A DNA stretch of 7,326 nt. Origin: JBCDCP01 sp039181495. GTDB lineage: Bacteria; Pseudomonadota; Alphaproteobacteria; Rhizobiales; Tepidamorphaceae. Positions 1-5,321 of this stretch are shown here, in pieces. The position numbers and the translations under genes are program-made. The stretch covers positions 1 to 7,326 of the forward strand of contig JBCDCP010000136.1 of NCBI GenBank assembly GCA_039181495.1, written 5' to 3'. The notes beneath the pieces were generated by a model. That model worked only from the letters and a program-made list of their open reading frames with translations. It did not search any database and was not told the origin of the DNA. Position 1 is the first letter of the stretch; every line of letters starts with the position of its first letter.

Positions 1-630
1 CACCGCAGCCGGGTCCGCGCCGCCTGCTCCGGCCAGCAACAACGCTTCCGACACAGCGCCGATGGTAATGCCGACAATTGCCTGGTTGGCGAGTTTGGCA
101 AGCTGTCCCGCGCCGTGCGGTCCGACATGTGTGACCCGACCCATCGGCTCAAACACTGCCGCGAGACGACGGACCACATCGAGATCGCCGCCAGCCATGA
201 TGGCTAGCGTCCCCTGCTCCGCCCCGACAACACCGCCTGAGACCGGCGCGTCGACGTGATGGATACGGCGCGGCCTGAGCTTGAGCGCATGATCGCGCGC
301 CGTACCCGGCGGGATAGACGCCATGTCGAGCAGGATGCTGCCCTCCGTCATGGCGTCAGCAACGCCTTGGCCGAAGATCACCTCTTCGGTGATTGGCCCA
401 TTCTCAAGCACTGAGATGACGATATCGGCTTGCGAGGTCGCATCAGCAGCCGTGTCGGCAATTGTCGCGCCATCAGCAGCAAGGGGTTTGGCCTTGCTAC
501 GCGTGCGGTTCCACGCGGCAACCGGAAAGCCGGCGCCGAGCAGCCGGCGCGCCATTGGGGCACCCATCAACCCGGTGCCAAGAACTGTGACCTTGGAAGG
601 AGAAAGCACGGACAGATCCGCCTCAACCAT
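1..630 (-). CDS. 3-hydroxyisobutyrate dehydrogenase-type NAD(P)-dependent oxidoreductase (3' end cut by window)
   Basis: The first 210 residues are visible, about two thirds of the usual 290-300; the C-terminus lies beyond base 1. The family is the beta-hydroxyacid dehydrogenases, cytosolic enzymes that oxidise 3-hydroxyisobutyrate or reduce tartronate semialdehyde and similar substrates with NAD(P). Visible motifs: the dinucleotide-binding VLGTGLMGAPMARRL (residues 16-30); NRT at 41-43, which in this family favours NADP; the substrate-binding DAPVSGG at 127-133; and GPHGAGQLAKLANQ at 170-183, with catalytic Lys179 and Asn182. The start is the ATG at 630 because a TAG lies in frame three codons upstream. 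Its ribosome site is weak, and a GTG at residue 8 is a possible alternative. The preceding gene ends about 106 bases upstream on the same strand. The family call is firm; the substrate cannot be decided from this fragment, and threonate-type dehydrogenase or imine-reductase-like relatives remain possible. Confidence 0.9.
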   Translation of the reverse strand, partial: MVEADLSVLSPSKVTVLGTGLMGAPMARRLLGAGFPVAAWNRTRSKAKPLAADGATIADTAADATSQADIVISVLENGPITEEVIFGQGVADAMTEGSILLDMASIPPGTARDHALKLRPRRIHHVDAPVSGGVVGAEQGTLAIMAGGDLDVVRRLAAVFEPMGRVTHVGPHGAGQLAKLANQAIVGITIGAVSEALLLAGAGGADPAAV

Positions 631-736
631 AGTGGACTACGGGCGGACCTTGGACCGACGCGCAGGCAGGATCAATCACCCATCACGTCGACGACGGATG
701 CACCACCATTACTGTGCGTCGCAGATGGCCGGTTGA

Positions 737-1039
737 TCAGTGGAGCTGGAACACCCCGTCCACGCTTTGCCACTCATTCGGGCCGACAAGCCGCTTGTGG
801 GCGTACTCGACCGAATGAAGCGGCCCCTCGATTTCACGTTTCCAGAAATCGATGAACTTAATCAGCCGCGGAAACTCCGGTGCCAGATCGTAGGTCTGCC
901 ACAGAAATTCCTGCAGGAGCTTCGGATGATCGGGAAGATGATAGAGAATCCGGGCTGTGGTCAGGCCATAGCCCAGCATCTGGAGACTGAGTTCACTGCG
1001 CCCGTTTGGCCGGGCCTGTTCAAACGCTTCTGGTTTCAT
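737..1039 (-). CDS. usg: Usg family protein
   Basis: A 100-residue protein matching the Usg family, named after a gene found upstream of trpF in Caulobacter and widespread in alphaproteobacteria; its biochemical function is unknown. The signature runs through the middle: LGYGLTTARILYHLPDHP, then WQTYDLAPEFPRL, KFIDFWKREIEGPLHSVEYAH and a closing DGVFQLH. It is soluble, with no signal peptide or membrane segment, and rich in aromatic residues. I start it at the ATG at 1039 because AAGAGGGG lies five bases upstream. A TTG at 1072 would add 11 residues unlike the family and has no comparable ribosome site. It lies 131 bases downstream of the iron-sulfur photolyase on the same strand, not beside a trp gene, so its context here gives no functional hint. 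Confidence 0.87.
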   Translation of the reverse strand: MKPEAFEQARPNGRSELSLQMLGYGLTTARILYHLPDHPKLLQEFLWQTYDLAPEFPRLIKFIDFWKREIEGPLHSVEYAHKRLVGPNEWQSVDGVFQLH

Positions 1040-1044
1040 TGGCA

Positions 1045-1052
1045 CCCCTCTT
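1045..1052 (-). promoter_or_regulatory. Ribosome binding site of usg (decides the start)
   Basis: Read on the minus strand, AAGAGGGG stands five bases before the ATG at 1039. It is one of the strongest Shine-Dalgarno sequences in the window and favours this ATG over the TTG at 1072. Confidence 0.7.
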
Positions 1053-1090
1053 GCCGGTTCCTGACCGGACAATGGTTCGCCATCCCATCC

Positions 1091-1132
1091 CTTTAGTGCA
1101 AGCCGAAATAGTAAATAAGTGATGAAAAACAG
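1091..1132 (-). promoter_or_regulatory. AT-rich patch upstream of usg, possible promoter region
   Basis: The 131-base gap between the iron-sulfur photolyase stop and usg contains a clearly AT-rich stretch in an otherwise GC-rich window (minus strand: TTTTTCATCACTTATTTAC and what follows). A TACTAT within it resembles a -10 box, but no good -35 box lies at the right distance. A promoter for usg is therefore plausible but not shown. I see no gene in this gap. Confidence 0.25.
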
Positions 1133-1170
1133 GGCATTAGCAGCATGAACGAACGAGTGCTGCCAGAATT

Positions 1171-2703
1171 CTACGATGCTGCGGTGACCTCATCCAGGAA
1201 CGCGCGCGCCTCCACTTGAATCTGTTTCACACGCTCCTGATTCATTTTCTCAAGCGACGCATAGATCATGCGCATACGTTGATTCGATTTCAGAACTTCT
1301 CGATTCTCCGCCACAAAATTCCAGTACAAGACATTGAAAGGACAGGCATTTTTGCCAGTCTTCTGTTTCACATCGTATGAGCAGCTGCCGCAATAATCCG
1401 ACATGCGGTCGATGTAGGCGCCCGACGCCGCATAGGGCTTGGACGCAAGCAGTCCGCCATCTGCGAACATCACCATCCCGTGGGTGTTGGGCAGTTCGAC
1501 CCAGTCGTATGCATCGGCATAGACGCTAAGATACCATTCCTCGATCTCAGCCGGAGCAATACCGGCCAGCAATGCGAAATTGCCTGTCACCATCAGCCGC
1601 TGGATATGATGCGCATAGGCATTACGGCGGGTGTCTTCGACGCATTGCCGGATGCAATTCATCTCCGTCTCGCCCGTCCAATAGAAATCGGGTAACGGGC
1701 GATGCGCATTGAGGGCATTGGTCTCCGCGTAGTCGGGCATCTTGAGCCAGTAGATGCCGCGGACATATTCCCGCCAGCCGATGATCTGGCGGATGAACCC
1801 CTCCACCGCATTGAGCGGAGCATCACCCTCATGCCAGGCGGCTTCTGCCCGTTCGCAGCATTCGATGGGATCAAGCAGCCCTGAATTGAGGTAAGCTCCG
1901 ATCAACCCATGAAACAGGAACGGTTCGCCCTGCTTCATGGCGTCCTGATAATCGCCGAACCAGGGCAGGCAATCGGTGACGAAATGATCGAGCGCCTTGA
2001 GCGCATTGTGCCGTGTGACTGCGAAACTGAATGGCGCCAGATCACCAAAATGATCGCCAAAGCGTGATTGAACGAGCTCCTTGACGCGACTGGTGGTTTC
2101 ATCTGGCGTGAAACTCAGGCGTTGAGGCAGAGCCACATCATTCGGCAACGCCTTGCGATTGTCAGCGTCGTAGTTCCAAGCCCCGCCGACGGGTTGGCCA
2201 TCCTCCATCAGAAGGCCGGTCTTGCGCCGCATCTCGCGATAGAAAAACTCCATCCGTAGCTGCTTGCGGCCTTCGGCCCAATTGGCGAACTCCGCATGCG
2301 AACATACAAATCGGTCGTCTTCCCGAATCTCCACTGGAAGCGGCAGCTCTGCTTCCCAGTCGCGCATCATCTCAAGCACGCGCCACTCGCCGGGCTCGGT
2401 CACGATCAACCGATCCGGTCTTACTTCATCAATGGCGCGGCTAACCTCGCCCGAGAAGCTTTGCGTATTGCGCGGGTCATCGAGGCAAACATAACGCACT
2501 GCGATGCCGTCAGCCTTCAGGGCATCGGCATGGTGGCGCATGGCCGACAGGATATAGGCGATCTTTTTCTTGTGATGGGGCACATAGCGGCCCTCTTCCG
2601 CCACCTCGACCATGAGAACGGTGTCGTTCTCCCGGTCGAGATCATTCAAAGATGAAATGTTCCTGCTGAGCTGATCACCCAGCACGAGCCGCAGTGCACC
2701 CAT
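1171..2703 (-). CDS. phrB: FeS-type bacterial cryptochrome / prokaryotic (6-4) photolyase
   Basis: A 510-residue flavoprotein of the photolyase-related FeS-BCP/CryPro class, which uses light to repair (6-4) pyrimidine photoproducts and carries FAD, a 6,7-dimethyl-8-ribityllumazine antenna and a [4Fe-4S] cluster. Its best-known member is Agrobacterium PhrB (about 507 residues). The N-terminal antenna domain shows LVLGDQLS (6-13), HHKKKIAYILSAMRH (43-57) and VTEPGEWRV (101-109). The helical FAD domain shows NAVEGFIRQIIGWREY (298-313). All cluster ligands are present at PhrB numbering: Cys350, Cys438, Cys441 and Cys454. So are the tandem histidines His365-His366 at the lesion site and the electron-transfer residues Trp342, Trp390, Tyr391 and Tyr430. 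Cys354 is an extra cysteine near the first ligand. The start codon follows the SDR stop by 9 bases, so the two genes are very probably one operon. Its own ribosome site is poor (AAGGG 13 bases upstream), suggesting translational coupling. Confidence 0.96.
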   Translation of the reverse strand: MGALRLVLGDQLSRNISSLNDLDRENDTVLMVEVAEEGRYVPHHKKKIAYILSAMRHHADALKADGIAVRYVCLDDPRNTQSFSGEVSRAIDEVRPDRLIVTEPGEWRVLEMMRDWEAELPLPVEIREDDRFVCSHAEFANWAEGRKQLRMEFFYREMRRKTGLLMEDGQPVGGAWNYDADNRKALPNDVALPQRLSFTPDETTSRVKELVQSRFGDHFGDLAPFSFAVTRHNALKALDHFVTDCLPWFGDYQDAMKQGEPFLFHGLIGAYLNSGLLDPIECCERAEAAWHEGDAPLNAVEGFIRQIIGWREYVRGIYWLKMPDYAETNALNAHRPLPDFYWTGETEMNCIRQCVEDTRRNAYAHHIQRLMVTGNFALLAGIAPAEIEEWYLSVYADAYDWVELPNTHGMVMFADGGLLASKPYAASGAYIDRMSDYCGSCSYDVKQKTGKNACPFNVLYWNFVAENREVLKSNQRMRMIYASLEKMNQERVKQIQVEARAFLDEVTAAS

Positions 2704-2712
2704 GGGACGATT

Positions 2713-3462
2713 TCAACCCTTGGCGCGCAATGCGCCACGGCCGCCATCAACAGACATGATCTGCCCGGTGATCCAGCCGGCATCCGCACCCATCAGAAAT
2801 GCGCCAAGCGCACCGATATCGGCGGGCTGGCCAATACGTGGGATCGGGTGCATCTGGGCAATTGCCTTGGCCATCTGCTCGGATGACAGTAGCGGTTTGG
2901 CAATCCCGGTCTCCGTAAGGCTCGGGGCGATTGCATTGACCCGGACATGAGGGCTCAGCTCAGCGGCGAGACTGCGGGTCAGTCCCTCCACCGCACCCTT
3001 GGCCATAGCGACGGAGGCGTGGGCGGCAAAACCCTGGCCCACGGCCACGGTCGAGAAGAACAGCATTGCTGATGTTCCGGCGCCCTGCCGTCTCGCATAT
3101 CCCAGAAGATGAGGCGATGCTGCGCGCGCCGCACGGGCCGCGCCGAGCGAGTTGACCGTGAAATCACGTTCGAAATCGGCATCGCTCAGCTTACCGACCG
3201 GTTTGAGGTTGATCGTGCCCACGGCATAGACGAGGCCAGCGAGGTCTTCGTGCACCTGTTTCCCCGAAGCAATCGCCGCATCGATCTGCTCAGGTTCGGT
3301 GACATCGCATGTGGCATGCGAGGCACCGAGTTCACTCGCCAGCTCAGTGAGCCGTGACTCATCGCGGCCGACCAGATGCAGCGGCGCGAATGACGCAAGC
3401 CTGTGCGCCATATCGGCGCCGATCCCGCCTGTTGCGCCAAAGATGACAATCGCCCCTGCCAT
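2713..3462 (-). CDS. SDR-fold protein lacking the catalytic tyrosine
   Basis: A 249-residue protein with the full classical short-chain dehydrogenase/reductase fold. The nucleotide-binding glycine motif GATGGIG is at 9-15, followed by GRD at 32-34 and an acidic CDV at 52-54. Asn104 sits in the usual TVNSLGA helix, and Ser137-Thr138 in FFSTVAVG occupies the serine position. The C-terminal RIGQPADIGALGAFL (209-223) and ITGQIMSVDGG (231-241) are typical. At the active site Lys155 is present, but the tyrosine four residues before it is valine (Val151, in HASVAMAKGAVEG). The usual NNAG is replaced by YAVG (79-82). It may therefore bind a dinucleotide without normal SDR catalysis, or use other chemistry. 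The start at 3462 has GGGAG six bases upstream. It is the first gene leftward from the divergent spacer and is followed closely by the iron-sulfur photolyase, so a role in photorepair or cofactor supply is inferred, not shown. Confidence 0.9.
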   Translation of the reverse strand: MAGAIVIFGATGGIGADMAHRLASFAPLHLVGRDESRLTELASELGASHATCDVTEPEQIDAAIASGKQVHEDLAGLVYAVGTINLKPVGKLSDADFERDFTVNSLGAARAARAASPHLLGYARRQGAGTSAMLFFSTVAVGQGFAAHASVAMAKGAVEGLTRSLAAELSPHVRVNAIAPSLTETGIAKPLLSSEQMAKAIAQMHPIPRIGQPADIGALGAFLMGADAGWITGQIMSVDGGRGALRAKG

Positions 3463-3585
3463 GTCCTGCTCCCGATCTGTTTGGCCTTTTCATCAGCGGC
3501 CCTATGTGGGTTGCGTTCGGGTCACTTACGGCGCGTGGCACCAAACGGATGCCAGCGCCCAGCTTTCAAGACGGTCTGTGGTGCC
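3463..3585. promoter_or_regulatory. Divergent control region between the two photolyase arms
   Basis: These 123 bases separate the start of the SDR gene (leftward) from the start of the flavin photolyase (rightward) and must carry the promoters of both arms. On the plus strand TTGGCC, 16 bases and TATGTG (about 3481-3508) form a loose sigma-70-like pair; nothing comparable is convincing on the minus strand. I see no LexA-type box and no GGAAC-type general-stress sigma site. The right half holds a long inverted repeat, listed separately. Confidence 0.5.
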
Positions 3586-3589
3586 ATGC
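3533..3589 (+). repeat. Inverted repeat spanning the photolyase start codon
   Basis: GCGTGGCACCA (3533-3543) pairs with TGGTGCCATGC (3579-3589) across a 35-base loop. The inner eight pairs (TGGCACCA/TGGTGCCA) are perfect, and the outer three include one G-U pair. The right arm contains the photolyase ATG (3586-3588). In RNA this could hide the start codon; in DNA it could be an operator. By my rough estimate an eight-base perfect pair somewhere in a spacer of this size has about a one in ten chance of arising at random. Confidence 0.4.
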
Positions 3590-5154
3590 ATGTGGTCTGG
3601 TTCAAACGGGACTTGCGAGTATCGGATCACCGCCCGCTTTGCGCCGCTGTTGCGGCCAGCGCCGAGGACGGCATGCCTGTGCTGCCGCTCTACATGGCTG
3701 AGCCCGGTCTCTGGGCACAAGCCGATACCTCCGGGCGCCACTGGGCATTCATCAGAGAAGGCATCACGGAGCTCGGAGATAACCTGGCCAATTTGGGCCA
3801 GCCTCTGGTCATTCGCATCGGCGAAGCGGTGGAACTCCTTGAACGCTTGCATCATCGGCACGGAATCACCGCGCTGTGGTCGCATGAGGAAACCGGCAAT
3901 GGCTGGACCTATGAACGCGACGTGCAGGTCGCTGTGTTCTGTCAGACCGCAAGCATTCCGTGGCATGAGTTCCGACAAAACGGCGCAATCAGACGGCTCA
4001 AGAGCCGCAATCGCTGGGCCAGTCGCTGGAACGCATTCATGGGCGAGACGGTTCTGCAGCCGCCTGAAGCGCTGAGACCGGTCGAGGGAATCGATGCCGG
4101 TTCAGTACCGGACGCAACCGACCTTGGACTCAAGCCTGACCCGTGCCCGGGTCGGCAAAAGGGTACAAAAAAGCAAGCGCTTGATGATCTCTCGAGTTTC
4201 TTTGCCAGACGCGGGAAGACCTATCAGCGTGCCATGTCGAGCCCTGTCACCGGGTTCGATGCCTGTTCGCGCATGTCAGCCCATCTGGCCTGGGGCACGC
4301 TCTCTATGCGGGAGGTGGTTCAGACGGCCTCCCGGATGCGAGACCAGTTCCTCGGCCACCCGCCGCAAGAGCGTCCGATCCCTATTCGCGCGATCGATGC
4401 CATGACGGCTCGCCTGCATTGGCATTGTCACTTCATCCAGAAAATGGAGACCGAACCTCAACTCGAATTCCGCACGCTGCATCCCTACTACGATGACGCG
4501 CGTTCGGACGGGAATGATCCGGCAAGGCTCGAAGCTTGGTCGAAAGGCCAGACCGGCTTTCCCATGGTCGATGCCTGCATGCGGGCGCTGCATGCCACCG
4601 GCTGGATGAACTTTCGCATGCGCGCGATGCTGATGGCCTTTGCCAGTTATCATCTCTGGCTCGACTGGCGGCTGACGGCACCGGTGCTTGCGCGTGTTTT
4701 CACAGACTACGAACCGGGCATCCACTGGAGCCAGTCGCAGATGCAGTCCGGGACCACCGGCATCAACACGCCGCGCATCTACAACCCTGTCAAACAGGGG
4801 CAGGACCAGGACCCCAACGGAGTATTCATCCGGCGATGGCTCCCGGAGCTGGCAGGTGTAGCCGATACATTCATCCATGAGCCGTGGAGAATGGACAACA
4901 GCGCTCAGGCTGATGCGGGATGCCGGATCGGCAGTGCCTATCCTGAACCGATCATCGACCACAAACAGGCCGCACGCGCAGCCAAGGGGCGGATCAGCGA
5001 GATCCGTAGGCGGAAAGGCTACTGGGAGATCGCACAGGACATCGTCGAACGACACGCCAGCCGCAAGCGCCCGGCACGCGGCGCAGATTGGGCCCCGCGC
5101 AAGCGCACAGCCAAGAAAGAACCTGCGAACGCCCAGCTCGCCCTCGACATCTGA
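3586..5154 (+). CDS. Cryptochrome/photolyase family flavoprotein (FAD type, non-canonical FAD pocket)
   Basis: A 522-residue photolyase/cryptochrome family protein, expected to bind FAD and drive light-dependent repair of pyrimidine dimers or act as a blue-light sensor. The N-terminal alpha/beta antenna domain begins VVWFKRDLRVSDHRPL (3-18). The FAD-binding helical domain carries TGFPMVDACMRALHATGW (323-340), LWLDWR (357-362), RIYNPVKQG (397-405) and FIRRWLPEL (414-422). Where E. coli photolyase has the flavin-contacting NNGGWQW, this protein has EPGIHWSQSQMQSGTTG (376-392), and MNFR (341-344) replaces the usual MHNR. It belongs to a distinct subfamily, and I am unsure whether it repairs cyclobutane dimers. 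The last 30 residues are basic and probably disordered, ending QLALDI. The start at 3586 gives the standard N-terminus; the reading frame stays open 61 codons upstream, but that stretch is not photolyase-like. The ribosome site is weak. Confidence 0.93.
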   Translation: MHVVWFKRDLRVSDHRPLCAAVAASAEDGMPVLPLYMAEPGLWAQADTSGRHWAFIREGITELGDNLANLGQPLVIRIGEAVELLERLHHRHGITALWSHEETGNGWTYERDVQVAVFCQTASIPWHEFRQNGAIRRLKSRNRWASRWNAFMGETVLQPPEALRPVEGIDAGSVPDATDLGLKPDPCPGRQKGTKKQALDDLSSFFARRGKTYQRAMSSPVTGFDACSRMSAHLAWGTLSMREVVQTASRMRDQFLGHPPQERPIPIRAIDAMTARLHWHCHFIQKMETEPQLEFRTLHPYYDDARSDGNDPARLEAWSKGQTGFPMVDACMRALHATGWMNFRMRAMLMAFASYHLWLDWRLTAPVLARVFTDYEPGIHWSQSQMQSGTTGINTPRIYNPVKQGQDQDPNGVFIRRWLPELAGVADTFIHEPWRMDNSAQADAGCRIGSAYPEPIIDHKQAARAAKGRISEIRRRKGYWEIAQDIVERHASRKRPARGADWAPRKRTAKKEPANAQLALDI

Positions 5155-5162
5155 GCAACCGA

Positions 5163-5321
5163 ATGCCCCGCAACGCCAAACCGAAGAAACAACACCTGCC
5201 GCAGAAGATCTGCCCGGCCTGCGGGCGTCCGTTCACCTGGCGCAAGAAGTGGGAACGGGTCTGGGACGATGTTGTCTACTGTTCAGAGCGCTGCCGCCGC
5301 ACAAAACCAAAGGCGGTCTAG
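5163..5321 (+). CDS. DUF2256 family small cysteine-rich protein (putative zinc ribbon)
   Basis: A 52-residue basic protein that I recognise as DUF2256. Two cysteine pairs, CPAC (Cys17, Cys20) and CSERC (Cys40, Cys44), flank the aromatic-basic core GRPFTWRKKWERVWDDVVY (21-39). This arrangement suggests a single zinc ribbon. The tail RRTKPKAV and the head MPRNAKPKKQH are positively charged, so nucleic acid or protein contact is conceivable; no function has been established as far as I know. The ATG lies 8 bases after the photolyase stop with no clear Shine-Dalgarno sequence, which points to co-transcription and translational coupling. From memory, such proteins recur beside cryptochrome/photolyase genes. 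Its TAG stop overlaps the stop of the converging molybdenum cofactor gene within CTAG. Confidence 0.88.
   Translation: MPRNAKPKKQHLPQKICPACGRPFTWRKKWERVWDDVVYCSERCRRTKPKAV

Noticed and set aside
631..736. Gap between usg and the hydroxyacid dehydrogenase, searched for a small gene, promoter or terminator
   Set aside because: Only an eight-codon frame, a GGACC direct repeat (GGACCTTGGACC) and no convincing promoter boxes; nothing supportable.
323..855. Plus-strand open frames of 137 and 141 codons
   Set aside because: They are antisense to the dehydrogenase and usg genes and their translations resemble no protein family.
1054..1068. CCGGT-TCCTG-ACCGG inverted repeat in the leader of usg
   Set aside because: Only five pairs, in GC-rich sequence, with no known match; likely chance.
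1140..1163. GCAGCA / TGCTGC inverted repeat just past the FeS photolyase stop, with five T about 10 bases further on the minus strand, as a terminator
   Set aside because: A six-pair stem with a 12-base loop and a T run not directly after the stem is too weak for an intrinsic terminator.
3403..3585. 61-residue N-terminal extension of the flavin photolyase in the same open frame
   Set aside because: Photolyases begin at the VVWFKRDLR strand, which follows the ATG at 3586 directly; the upstream stretch has no family resemblance and crosses the divergent control region and the start of the SDR gene.
4276..5055. 259-codon minus-strand open frame opposite the photolyase
   Set aside because: It lies wholly within a clearly recognised gene, has no recognisable domain and is typical of antisense frames in GC-rich coding DNA.
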